From positions 1 to 43,175 of the forward strand of contig JAJZLK010000052.1 in assembly GCA_021803655.1 (NCBI GenBank): a stretch of 43,175 nt of DNA. The letters run 5' to 3'. Under the pieces are notes generated by a model. That model did no database searches. It was not told the DNA's origin and saw only the letters and a program-made list of their open reading frames with translations. Made by a program: the position numbers and the translations under genes. Within the stretch, counting starts at the first letter, position 1. Each line of letters opens with the position of its first letter. Source of the stretch: Thermoplasmata archaeon (lineage in GTDB: Archaea; Thermoplasmatota; Thermoplasmata; Thermoplasmatales; Thermoplasmataceae). This document shows, piece after piece, positions 31,993 through 40,998 of this stretch.

Positions 31993-34587
31993 ATGAGATT
32001 CCCGCTGATCATCGCGATAGCTTTGGTTCTCCCATTAATCTCCCTGGGCGCGCCACATGATCAGGTTTCGATAGCGGGAACTGCCGCTCTGCTTCAGCAA
32101 CCTCCAGTCGCATCCCAGTATCTTTCCTCCAATGTTTCTTCTGTTTCAGCAGGATCATGGAACACGTCCAGTGTTACTCTGGCATATCCATCTAACAACA
32201 GTACATCAATATCTATTGCCACTGTTTCCAAACCGGGATATTACATCTTCAACCCAGGAACAGAGACTACGGGCAACTCGTCAATTCTGCCGGCTGCTTC
32301 GCCTCCTCCCAAGGGCTGGATAACCCCGGAACCGTTAAATGGAACGATCATGAACGGAACGTGGAATTTCGAGATCGGAATCAACACTACGTACACGACA
32401 GCACCGTTGTGGAAGGCTTTTTTGGGCGTATCTGTAATCCAGTACAACTCTACTTCGGGAACCTACACCAACATCTTCACCAATTTCTCGTCCACCAATG
32501 TTGCGGCATTTGCCACGGGGAGCCTGACTTACGTCCATTTTACATATGTTGAATCAAAACAGATCGACCTAGGCAAGAACTCATACCTGATGATCCAGTT
32601 CATTCTCAACGTTTCAGGTGCTCTTTTAACTCCCGCTCATTTTTCTCTCTACACCGGGGATACCAGCAAAGGGTATTCATCCTTCTCATACCCGTATTAC
32701 GGGTGGATATCCGGAAATGTGTCTCCAGGCAACACAAGCATTTCAATCAACGGAACAACGGAGAATCACGCGGGAAATTCCTTCAACCTGGCACTTTCCC
32801 CGGGAAGCTATCAGTTCAGAGCCGAACTGGCAGGATATAGAAATTTCTCGACTGAAGTCGTTGTGGTTTCCGATCATGTTTCTCTCCTCAATGTCACTCT
32901 CAAGAAGCTGTATACTCTCAATGTGAGTGAAACCGGCATTCCTGCGGGAATCCCCTGGAACGTTACAGTTTCCGGTAAGAATTATACCAGCAAGAACACG
33001 ACATTCTCACTGAACCTTACCAACGGATCCTACAACTATTCTTTCCAGAATACGGTTATGTCCGGTAAGTTAACAAGATATGTGAACTCCAGTTCAAATG
33101 GGACAGTCAACATCTCAGGATCATCTAAGGCGATTATGGCTTCCTATCAGGAGGAGTATTTCCTTAACCTCTCTGTTTCACCGGTTTCCTACGGCAGGGC
33201 AACTCCGTCTTCGGGATGGTATAACTCATCATCCGTGGTGAATATTTCTGCAACTCCATATACCGGGCATACGTTTGTCTTCTGGGCCGGGAGCGGAAAC
33301 GGAAGTTACAGCGGAACAAATGCCTCAACCTCTGTGACGATGAGATCGCCGTTGAATGAGACGGCATTTTTCACGAAAACCGGAGTAAAGACATACGGAG
33401 TGTACTTCACTGAATCCGGGTTACCCCCGGGAACTATCTGGGAAGCATCGCTCAACGGCACAACAGAATCCGGCAACTCCACGTTAATCGAGTTCCATGA
33501 GGTCAATGGAAGCTATTCCTACAGTGTGGCTTACGTCGCAGGATATTCGGTAAGGAATGATTCCGGCAATATCTCCATAGCTGGCAGCAATCAGTCCATA
33601 GGCGTTCAGTTCTACCGACTAACTTTTTCTGTAACCTTTCTGTCAACAGGCTTGAATCTTGCTTCCGGGCAGACATGGTCCGTTATGGTGAACTCTTTAT
33701 CGAACCAGTCCTCGAATAACATAACAGGGTTCAAGCTCGAGAACGGCAGCTACAACTATACCGTAGAAAACGTGACAGGGTTCAGCATTATGCCACAGTC
33801 CGGTTCCTTCACTGTCAGTGGTTCAAATATCTCCTTCGCCATAACTTTCACTGAGCTGTCCTATCATGTAATATTCATTGAGAAAGGGCTTCCAAATGGT
33901 ACCCTGTGGGAGGTCAATCTCTCTGGGGTAATCAAGCAGTCGCGTAATGATGCCATCACCTTCAACATGCACGACGCGAGTTATGTTTATGCTGCATTCG
34001 CCGCCAACTACTCCGCCACGAACCAGAACGGTACGGTGACAGTATTTGGAAGTCAGATATCCATCAGCCTGAATTTTAGCCACTCATCTGCTTCGCCTTC
34101 TTCGTCTGCTAGGTTCCCGGGTAACCTTCTGCTTATTCTTTCAATTGCCGCTGCTTCTGCCGCTGCTGCTCTCCTTGCAACCTATATCTACATCAGAAGA
34201 GTATACGGGCATACCGACGATGTCTACATAGTGCACAACGACGGCAGGCTGCTGAAGCACTTTTCAACGCGCATGAATCCGGAAATAGATCAGGAGTTGT
34301 TCACAGCCACGATACTTGCAATCAAAGGTGCACTTGGGGAGGTTACAAATGCAGGGGATCTCAAGGAGATCGTCATAGGAAAACGCCGACTGGAGATTTT
34401 CACTGGCAAGACTGCCTCACTGGTTCTTGAACGCAACGGGAAACTGTCCAGATCACTGGACAGGAAAGCTAGGACACTTGTGGCTGACATAAACACCACC
34501 TTTGAAGGAAAGCTCGAGAATTGGGGCGGAGACTTTTCAGAACTTGGAAAACTTGACCTGTTCAGTAACAGGATCAGGTCCCTATGA
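31993..34587 (+). CDS. Transmembrane surface protein with extracellular repeats and roadblock-like cytoplasmic domain
   Basis: An 864-residue protein with a signal peptide (1-20). The large outer part is rich in Asn-x-Ser/Thr sites. It starts with a ~200-residue unrecognised domain, then a PEGA-like unit (LALSPGSYQFRAELAGYRNF). Four modules follow of the type 'F.E.GLP.GT.WEV.L.G ... NGSYNYTV', with an InlB-like repeat in between (GWYNSSSVVNISATPYTGHT). A TM helix lies at about 710-736. The ~128-residue inner tail has a DDVYIVHNDGRLLKHFS hairpin, a helix, LKEIVIGKRRLEIFTGK strands and a final helix. This order matches roadblock/LC7-like domains known to bind small GTPases, and a Ras-like GTPase gene lies just upstream. 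The fold call is inference. Confidence 0.75.
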   Translation: MRFPLIIAIALVLPLISLGAPHDQVSIAGTAALLQQPPVASQYLSSNVSSVSAGSWNTSSVTLAYPSNNSTSISIATVSKPGYYIFNPGTETTGNSSILPAASPPPKGWITPEPLNGTIMNGTWNFEIGINTTYTTAPLWKAFLGVSVIQYNSTSGTYTNIFTNFSSTNVAAFATGSLTYVHFTYVESKQIDLGKNSYLMIQFILNVSGALLTPAHFSLYTGDTSKGYSSFSYPYYGWISGNVSPGNTSISINGTTENHAGNSFNLALSPGSYQFRAELAGYRNFSTEVVVVSDHVSLLNVTLKKLYTLNVSETGIPAGIPWNVTVSGKNYTSKNTTFSLNLTNGSYNYSFQNTVMSGKLTRYVNSSSNGTVNISGSSKAIMASYQEEYFLNLSVSPVSYGRATPSSGWYNSSSVVNISATPYTGHTFVFWAGSGNGSYSGTNASTSVTMRSPLNETAFFTKTGVKTYGVYFTESGLPPGTIWEASLNGTTESGNSTLIEFHEVNGSYSYSVAYVAGYSVRNDSGNISIAGSNQSIGVQFYRLTFSVTFLSTGLNLASGQTWSVMVNSLSNQSSNNITGFKLENGSYNYTVENVTGFSIMPQSGSFTVSGSNISFAITFTELSYHVIFIEKGLPNGTLWEVNLSGVIKQSRNDAITFNMHDASYVYAAFAANYSATNQNGTVTVFGSQISISLNFSHSSASPSSSARFPGNLLLILSIAAASAAAALLATYIYIRRVYGHTDDVYIVHNDGRLLKHFSTRMNPEIDQELFTATILAIKGALGEVTNAGDLKEIVIGKRRLEIFTGKTASLVLERNGKLSRSLDRKARTLVADINTTFEGKLENWGGDFSELGKLDLFSNRIRSL

Positions 34588-34730
34588 TGGTAAGTTCGAG
34601 ACCCACGATTTAGTGTGCCATGCTGATTACCTGGAGAAATTACGTTCCATCTGGATGGTACAATTGTGCTTTAATAATGTAGCCACTCAGTAAAATGCGC
34701 ATAGCAGCAACGTTCAAGTTATGGTTATTG

Positions 34731-34749
34731 TGTCTGTCCACGACAGACA
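34731..34749. promoter_or_regulatory. Perfect inverted repeat upstream of the giant sedolisin promoter
   Basis: TGTCTGTC-CAC-GACAGACA is an 8-bp perfect dyad separated by 3 bases. It ends about 8 bases before a TATA-like element, the place where archaeal activators bind. No other copy was noticed in the window. A hairpin in RNA is less likely if transcription starts at the ATG. Confidence 0.5.
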
Positions 34750-34757
34750 GACACGGA

Positions 34758-34766
34758 GTATTATGG
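34758..34766 (+). promoter_or_regulatory. TATA-like box for the giant S53 peptidase
   Basis: GTATTATGG is centred ~24 bases before ATG 34786, giving a leaderless transcript. No ribosome site is seen before the ATG. Confidence 0.45.
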
Positions 34767-34785
34767 AAGCACATGTTCAACACCC

Positions 34786-37700
34786 ATGGCAACCTTAGAT
34801 GGAAGTCACACTAAGAGAAGAGTAGTTGCGGTAACGGCCCTTTTTTTTGCGGTGCTAATGGTTATGTCACCGCTCGGATACCTCAATTTTTCCAGCGGAA
34901 ACGGGACCGCGTCTGCGACCTCGGCAAGTCCCGGCATCATACCAATGTCAGGGACATACAGTGGCGGAATGGTGAGTGTAAGCAACACCACGTCTTACAT
35001 TCCCGGTGGTTCATCGCTTCTTTCCGGAATAAATCTCAGCATGCAGACAACGGTATTTCTTGGATTTCACGCAGTGAACAGGAGCAAGCTGAACTCGTAC
35101 CTGAATGAAACGTCTTCGCCCTCCTCGTCGCTGTACAGGCATTATATGACACACAGTACGTTTGAACGGTATTTTGAACCGTCTGCTTCAAGTGTTGACA
35201 CAGTGGCTTCATATTACAGGCAGATGGGACTCACCATAACTCCCCAGAATGACAGGTTATATCTGCAGATCAGCGGTTCGCTGCTCCAGATTGAGAAAGC
35301 GTTCAACACCTCATTCTCAATGTATAATACTTCACTTGGGACTTATTACTTCAACACACAGGATGTCCAGGTTCCAACCGCCTTCTCCGGAATGATAAGC
35401 GGAGTTATAGGATTCTCCAATTACCCGTACTTCACACCGGCTCTTACTGTGAATCCGGCTCTTGGAATGAATGTCACCCAGGCAATAGGCGTAATAAACA
35501 GTGGTGCAGGGGGTGCTACAAACCAACCCCCATACAGTCCTGGCGCGTTGCAGCTTGCCTATAACGAAACAGGCCTTCTTTCGAAAGGATATACAGGAGC
35601 GTATGAAACCGTCGTGGTCATCGATGCATATGGAGACCCGACGGCACAGGTGGACATGGCAACCTATGACGGACTCTACAACATGCCGGCACCCCCCTCG
35701 TTCCAGACAATATATCCTTATGGGACTGCATCGGCTTATACCGATGCAGGATCAGTGACAAGTCTCTGGGAGGTTGAATCAGCACTTGACTTCCAGATGG
35801 CACATGCTACTGCCCCTGGAGCCAATATTGTTGCTGCTGTATCCCCGGACGCAGGTTACACACTTCTGCAAACGCTCGCCTACGTCATAACCAACCAGCT
35901 GGGCAACGTGGTATCAAACAGCTGGGGAGAACCAGAGCAGGAAGCGGGTACCGCCGTCGCATACATGAATCCGTTCTTCCAGATGGCTGCAGCAGAGGGA
36001 ATAACTGTCCTGGCGGCTTCTGGCGATCAGGGTGCTGCAGGATATGATCCATCCGTTCCAAGATCAGTCATGTGGCCTTGCACCGATCCTTACGTGACCG
36101 CAGTGGGAGGAACAACCCTATTCATGAATGGAACGGTTGCAACCGGAGTGGGAAACCCGCTGAATGGACCTCCAACTGTTCCTGAGGTAGTGAACCCCAC
36201 GGGATGGCAGAATGAGACCGCATGGGATGGATACACCGGAGGAGGATACAGCGTTCTTTATGCAAGACCTTTCTGGCAGACTGGGCCTGGTCTTCCCACG
36301 TCAGGACCGGATTCCAACATGCGCGGTTCTCCTGACGTTGCCGCGAACGCGATGTTTGGCGGCAATGACTTCGTCTTCAACGGCCAGCCCGGAGGCTCAC
36401 AGTTGTTTGGCGGTACGAGTTTCGCATCACCCATATGGGCAGGAGTCATTGCAACAATGGACTCCTACACAACAGCAATACAGGGAGACCAGCTGGGATT
36501 CCTGAATCCGACATTCTATGAGATCCTCAATTCAAAGGCCTACAGCAAGGATTTCCATGATATACTTTACGGATACAATGGTCCCAATGGTTTCTACAAT
36601 GCTGGACCTGGATGGAGTCCGGTCACCGGAATGGGATCACCGAACATAGGAAATCTTGCAACAGAACTTGTGGATTACACATTTTCTACGGGAGTCAAGG
36701 GAGACTTCAGGACTACTTACAACCACGGAGTTTCCGCAAACATTCAGACAGTGGTTCCACAAAGGACCATGGGAACGTCGGTGAACCAGTACTATGTTGA
36801 AGACACCCTTGCAAGTGGCACTATGTTGATGGCAGGATACGCGATAGACCAGACATACAAGAGCGGGACATGGTTCTTTGAGATCATACCCTCAACGTCC
36901 GCATTCGGCACCTACAACGTGAAGTATGGCGGTGATGGAAGCGCGGGTTCTAATGGAACCTTCAACAACTACGCAATCATGGAAACATCCCCGGGAGTCT
37001 GGTCGATACTCATAAACTCAAGAACTGTGGTAACAGTTTCTGATGTGTCTACCAGCAGTGGAAGACATGTTCCATACTTCGCAGGCTCAACCTCGCAGAC
37101 GACCTCAAGCTTTAACATCCTGGGGCCGTCAGTGATCAGCGGAATGGACTACTATAACGGATCTGCTTTTCTTCCGATTCCTTCCGCAATGACTTTTGAA
37201 GGGACCACAATTTCAAGTTCGTATGATCCGAGTATTGCCTTCAACAATCCGTACGGCGTATCGATCTACACAGGTACTGACTTCTCGGTGCAGCACTCCA
37301 TAATTGTGGGATCCGGGGTTCCACTGAGCAACGGACAGATACTGTGGGGAAGCTACCAGAATATCCCGCCAAAAACTGTCCTGCTTAAGAACCCTGAATA
37401 CGTGACTCTATACGCACAGCACGTCGATTCAGTAGCGACTGCAGGAGGTTCGTCATTCCAGTTGACTACGCAGTTCCCGACAGGCCAGAAAGACTTCAAC
37501 AACTTCTATCTTGTTCCTGTTCTTGGAACGTCTACATGGAGCTTTGTAACATCAGAATCTACCTCATCCTCACTGACACTTGCAGGGAACCAGCCCATAT
37601 TTGCGCACTTCTATGTTGAGGCGTCGACACTCAATTCGTCCTCCATACAGGTTGGTCCACCTCTGACTGTAACAGTATCACTTACCGCCGGAGGTACATT

Positions 37701-39723
37701 GATCGGAACTGGATCCGTGACACAGAGCATTCCTGCGTCCGGAGGAATTGTTGAATACAACGTTTCCTTCCTCCCGGTTGTTTCCAGCATACCCGCAAAT
37801 GCATACATCAGCATGTCCATATCATGGTATATTGCGTCTGCAGCGGGAGAGCAGGTGAGTTATGCTGTAGCACCCCAGACAGGACAGCAGTACCCGATTC
37901 TTCTGTCCTTGCCGACCTACAACCCCGTGGACGTGTCTCCGCTGATCCTTTCTTCAGGTACAGCGGGATTATACGCAGAGTCACACGTGAGCAGTCCGTT
38001 CGGAAAATACGATCTGGCTTCGATCAACGCGACGGTTAACGGCGTGCAACTCTCCAGTGCAGAGGTAAATGGAAATGTTTACACATGGTTCATTCCCCAG
38101 ATGCAGTTGCAGACGGGAACCAACGTCATGAGCGTAACAGCCAGTGATCTCCAGGGATTGTTCAATACTGCTTCAGCCACTTACAGCGTGCAGTCTACAA
38201 AGTATTCACTGACTTTCCAGGAGACAGGCCTGCCATCTGGCACCACGTGGGGAGTCGATCTGAGCGGAAACGAAGTTACAACTCATGGTTCCTCTCTCAC
38301 CGTGTACCTCCCCGGAGGAAGATATGCCTACTCTACCACAGGCGTTCAGGGATACCGGGCGAATCCTTCATCTGACACAGTTTCACTGACTTCATCGACA
38401 GTCGTCCCGATCCAGTTCAGTCCCAGGACATACTCTGTCTCCTTTGGAGAAAGTGGACTGCCGGCGGGTTCCCAATGGAATGTGACCATTGGTTCAATGC
38501 GTGAGAGTTCCACAACAGGAACAGTCACCTTCCAACTGGTGAATGGAACGTATACATACACAGTAGGAAGGTTCAACGGATTCAGTGCGTCTACCTATTC
38601 GGGAACGTTTACTGTGTCCGGAAAGGCACTTGTTGAACCAGACATCTCGTGGACCAGGGTCCTGTACTACGCCAACTTCACTGCCAGTGGACTCCCGTCC
38701 GGAACCTCGTGGACTGTTTCTCTCGCAGGGGTTACAACTTCCTCGTCCGAGAGCCTTATCAGCTTTGCTGTTGGAAACGGAACCTATGCTTACAAAGTGA
38801 TGGGAATAGCAGGATATAGTGCTTCTTCTTATTCAGGTACCGTGCACGTGGCTGGAAGCTCTGCGGATACTGCCATTGCATGGTCCCAGGTGGATTACAT
38901 CGTAACCTTCTCTGAGAATGGTCTTCCTTCGTCTGCACAATGGGGAGTGACAGTCAACGGGATATCCACATCAGGAGATTCCCAATCTATCATATCAACA
39001 CTTCCTAATGGGACTTACCAGTATACTGTCCAGTCCGTGGGCGGATACACCGTTTCGCCATCATCCGGATCCGTGACGGTGAATGGACACGATGTGAGCA
39101 TCAGTGTGACGTACAGCAGTTCTCCCAGATTCATGGTCACATTCAGCGAACAGGGACTTCCGTCGGGAACAACATGGAGCGTTGCATTTAACGGCATCAC
39201 AGAGAAGACCAACGGGAACCAGATCTCTTTTGAAACCGCAAGTGGCAGCTACCAGTACACCGTTTCATCAGTGCCGGGCTATGCTGCCAGCAGTCACTCG
39301 GGAACAATAACTGTCAGCGGAGCTAACACGGCAGTCACAATCGTCTGGAAACCAGTTACTTATGCAGTTACCTTCAATGAAACGGGACTTCCTCCTGAAA
39401 CTTCATGGTCCGTATCACTGGGGGGAACTTCACTGTCGTCGACAAATTCTTCCATCACATTCCAGGTTGTTAATGGAACCTACAGTTACAGCGTATCTTC
39501 CTCCGGTCTCTTCCAGGCGCAGAATTCCCGCGGAAACGTCAACGTTAACGGCTCCGGAGTCACCATTTCCGTAATATTCACGCCCACAAGTGCGGCTGGA
39601 TCGCAGGCAGTTCCGCTCACAGTGGTGGGTCTTGCCGGAACTGGGGGGAGTGGAGGAATAACAGCAGTGGTCGCTGCAAGAAAACATTTAATGAGGCTGC
39701 TGCACAAGATACTGCACCGGTGA
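34786..39723 (+). CDS. Giant S53 (sedolisin) peptidase with pro-domain and six C-terminal repeats
   Basis: A 1645-residue secreted peptidase. A basic start and hydrophobic segment (about 11-35) act as signal. Residues ~85-215 are a prokumamolisin activation domain (FLGFHAVNRSKLNSYLNE, HYMTHSTFERYFEP). The catalytic domain spans about 250-630, with Glu331 and Asp335 (EVESALDF), Asp414 (ASGDQG) and nucleophile Ser545 (GGTSFASP). A Ca-site-like VTGMGSPNIGNL closes it. Residues ~640-1135 are beta-rich and unrecognised. Six tandem ~80-residue modules fill 1139-1600. A weak hydrophobic stretch and basic tail (ARKHLMRLLHKILHR) end it. It cuts proteins in acid after self-removal of the pro-domain. 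It follows the receptor-like gene and has its own promoter and terminator. Confidence 0.94.
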   Translation: MATLDGSHTKRRVVAVTALFFAVLMVMSPLGYLNFSSGNGTASATSASPGIIPMSGTYSGGMVSVSNTTSYIPGGSSLLSGINLSMQTTVFLGFHAVNRSKLNSYLNETSSPSSSLYRHYMTHSTFERYFEPSASSVDTVASYYRQMGLTITPQNDRLYLQISGSLLQIEKAFNTSFSMYNTSLGTYYFNTQDVQVPTAFSGMISGVIGFSNYPYFTPALTVNPALGMNVTQAIGVINSGAGGATNQPPYSPGALQLAYNETGLLSKGYTGAYETVVVIDAYGDPTAQVDMATYDGLYNMPAPPSFQTIYPYGTASAYTDAGSVTSLWEVESALDFQMAHATAPGANIVAAVSPDAGYTLLQTLAYVITNQLGNVVSNSWGEPEQEAGTAVAYMNPFFQMAAAEGITVLAASGDQGAAGYDPSVPRSVMWPCTDPYVTAVGGTTLFMNGTVATGVGNPLNGPPTVPEVVNPTGWQNETAWDGYTGGGYSVLYARPFWQTGPGLPTSGPDSNMRGSPDVAANAMFGGNDFVFNGQPGGSQLFGGTSFASPIWAGVIATMDSYTTAIQGDQLGFLNPTFYEILNSKAYSKDFHDILYGYNGPNGFYNAGPGWSPVTGMGSPNIGNLATELVDYTFSTGVKGDFRTTYNHGVSANIQTVVPQRTMGTSVNQYYVEDTLASGTMLMAGYAIDQTYKSGTWFFEIIPSTSAFGTYNVKYGGDGSAGSNGTFNNYAIMETSPGVWSILINSRTVVTVSDVSTSSGRHVPYFAGSTSQTTSSFNILGPSVISGMDYYNGSAFLPIPSAMTFEGTTISSSYDPSIAFNNPYGVSIYTGTDFSVQHSIIVGSGVPLSNGQILWGSYQNIPPKTVLLKNPEYVTLYAQHVDSVATAGGSSFQLTTQFPTGQKDFNNFYLVPVLGTSTWSFVTSESTSSSLTLAGNQPIFAHFYVEASTLNSSSIQVGPPLTVTVSLTAGGTLIGTGSVTQSIPASGGIVEYNVSFLPVVSSIPANAYISMSISWYIASAAGEQVSYAVAPQTGQQYPILLSLPTYNPVDVSPLILSSGTAGLYAESHVSSPFGKYDLASINATVNGVQLSSAEVNGNVYTWFIPQMQLQTGTNVMSVTASDLQGLFNTASATYSVQSTKYSLTFQETGLPSGTTWGVDLSGNEVTTHGSSLTVYLPGGRYAYSTTGVQGYRANPSSDTVSLTSSTVVPIQFSPRTYSVSFGESGLPAGSQWNVTIGSMRESSTTGTVTFQLVNGTYTYTVGRFNGFSASTYSGTFTVSGKALVEPDISWTRVLYYANFTASGLPSGTSWTVSLAGVTTSSSESLISFAVGNGTYAYKVMGIAGYSASSYSGTVHVAGSSADTAIAWSQVDYIVTFSENGLPSSAQWGVTVNGISTSGDSQSIISTLPNGTYQYTVQSVGGYTVSPSSGSVTVNGHDVSISVTYSSSPRFMVTFSEQGLPSGTTWSVAFNGITEKTNGNQISFETASGSYQYTVSSVPGYAASSHSGTITVSGANTAVTIVWKPVTYAVTFNETGLPPETSWSVSLGGTSLSSTNSSITFQVVNGTYSYSVSSSGLFQAQNSRGNVNVNGSGVTISVIFTPTSAAGSQAVPLTVVGLAGTGGSGGITAVVAARKHLMRLLHKILHR
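38200..39588 (+). repeat. Six tandem 'GLPxGTxW' surface modules
   Basis: Six in-frame units of about 77-80 residues. Each opens with a variant of YSVTFxExGLPxGTxWxV, has NGTYxYxV near the middle and closes with SGxxxVxGxxxxxxIxW/F. Unit openings: TFQETGLPSGTTWGV, SFGESGLPAGSQWNV, NFTASGLPSGTSWTV, TFSENGLPSSAQWGV, TFSEQGLPSGTTWSV, TFNETGLPPETSWSV. The codons differ between units, so the duplication is old. The same module occurs in two other proteins here. Confidence 0.9.
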
Positions 39724-39730
39724 TACAATT

Positions 39731-39770
39731 AGATCCAGGATTCCTGGATCTCTTATTTTTATTATATTTT
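39731..39770 (+). terminator. Palindrome plus T-rich tract after the giant peptidase
   Basis: AGATCCAGGA (39731-39740) and its exact complement TCCTGGATCT (39742-39751) form a hairpin, followed by a T-rich tract. It begins 8 bases after the stop codon and is the clearest terminator in the window. Confidence 0.75.
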
Positions 39771-39954
39771 CAACAATGAAGAACTGATTTTACCATTTAT
39801 CTCGCAACGATCTGACTGGTGCATGATTCCGGCCCGTAAAACTCCAACCAGGGAGAGGTAATAGCGGCATTGCAAAGTCAGAATGTTCTAAGTGCATACA
39901 CTGGCACGAATACACATTTACCCGCACGACCCTTATAATGTGGGATCGCCAGTA

Positions 39955-40839
39955 TCAGAGAAAACCGGCTTTCTGCAGTATGAGGAGATCTTCTGTAGTG
40001 AGCTGCTCCCCATTCTTGAATTTGTCAAAGAGGACGGATGCCTTTTGCTGAAGCTCCCCTTCCTTCTCCTTTCTTCGGCTGTTCTTCTCCTTTGATCTTA
40101 CTGAATATATCTCCTTCTCAAGATCCTTGAGAGCAGTCTTTGCCTGGATAAATGCCTGATGCTCCTTCTCGGACTCCTTGCTGAACTTGATAAACAGCTC
40201 GTGATATTCATCTGACTTGCGTCTGATCTCGTCCAGTTCCTGAAGCATTGTGTTTATTTCCTCGCTGAGCGCGGAAATAGAAGTGGAGATTGCCTCAACT
40301 TCCTTCTTCATGGACTCTGCTTCACGTTTCTTCTCATTAATCTTGGTGTTAACTTCCCTGATCCTGTCGTTCTTGAGAAGAGAGCTCTCAAAATCTACCT
40401 TCATCTTCTTGATTTCGTTATTGAGTCTCCTAATCTCAGAGACCACTTTCTGCTCTTCGGTCTTGTTCAGCTCAGTGGTTTCCTGCTTCTTGATAAGCTT
40501 CTGGAGTTCTCTTTCCCTGATCCTGATTTCCTTGATATCGATGACTCCGCCTGCGCCCTCTCTCACCATCCGATACTCTTTCCTGAGTTCCGCGAGTTCC
40601 CCGAATGCCTTCTCCTTTTCTGGGCGCAGCTTCTGAACCTGTTCAATAAGTGCGGCTTTGTCAGATATAAGTTTCTTGGCCTGCTCTCTCAGTTCCTTGA
40701 CTTTAGCATTTAGGATATCACGTTCATCTGCATTCTTAGAGGCCTCGGCACCAGCATTGTCTCTCTTTCTGACATGCTCTTCAACTATTTGCCTGAAAAG
40801 TTCGCGCCTCTGTTCGATTTCACTTAAAAGCTCCGTCAT
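39955..40839 (-). CDS. Archaeal coiled-coil protein, COG1340 type
   Basis: A 294-residue protein that is coiled coil over about residues 1-255, dense in Glu, Lys and Arg. It includes RERELQKLIKKQETTELNKT in the centre and ends with a small folded tail: SVLFDKFKNGEQLTTEDLLI. The tail and length match the uncharacterised archaeal coiled-coil family COG1340, which is widespread in archaea. No enzymatic motif is present; a structural or RNA/ribosome-associated role has been suspected, not shown. GGTATTTATCC lies upstream, and GAAGGAT about 6 bases before the ATG serves as ribosome site. It is divergent from nothing and is followed by the giant peptidase in convergence. Confidence 0.8.
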   Translation of the reverse strand: MTELLSEIEQRRELFRQIVEEHVRKRDNAGAEASKNADERDILNAKVKELREQAKKLISDKAALIEQVQKLRPEKEKAFGELAELRKEYRMVREGAGGVIDIKEIRIRERELQKLIKKQETTELNKTEEQKVVSEIRRLNNEIKKMKVDFESSLLKNDRIREVNTKINEKKREAESMKKEVEAISTSISALSEEINTMLQELDEIRRKSDEYHELFIKFSKESEKEHQAFIQAKTALKDLEKEIYSVRSKEKNSRRKEKEGELQQKASVLFDKFKNGEQLTTEDLLILQKAGFL

Positions 40840-40998
40840 GCTAATCCTTCATCTCAGAAGTTTACGGTCATTCCCAGACCGGATAAATACCTTTCGCAGT
40901 TGAATAATGTTGACTGCTAACAACCGAAGCGCGCAGACCTGCAATTTCGGATGGCATATGGCAGCAGGACTAAGACCGGATTCCCGGATCGGTTCGGT

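Noticed and set aside
34731-34749. The TGTCTGTC dyad as a riboswitch or terminator
   Set aside because: It precedes the predicted transcription start, has no T-tract and is too short for a riboswitch, so an operator is the better reading.
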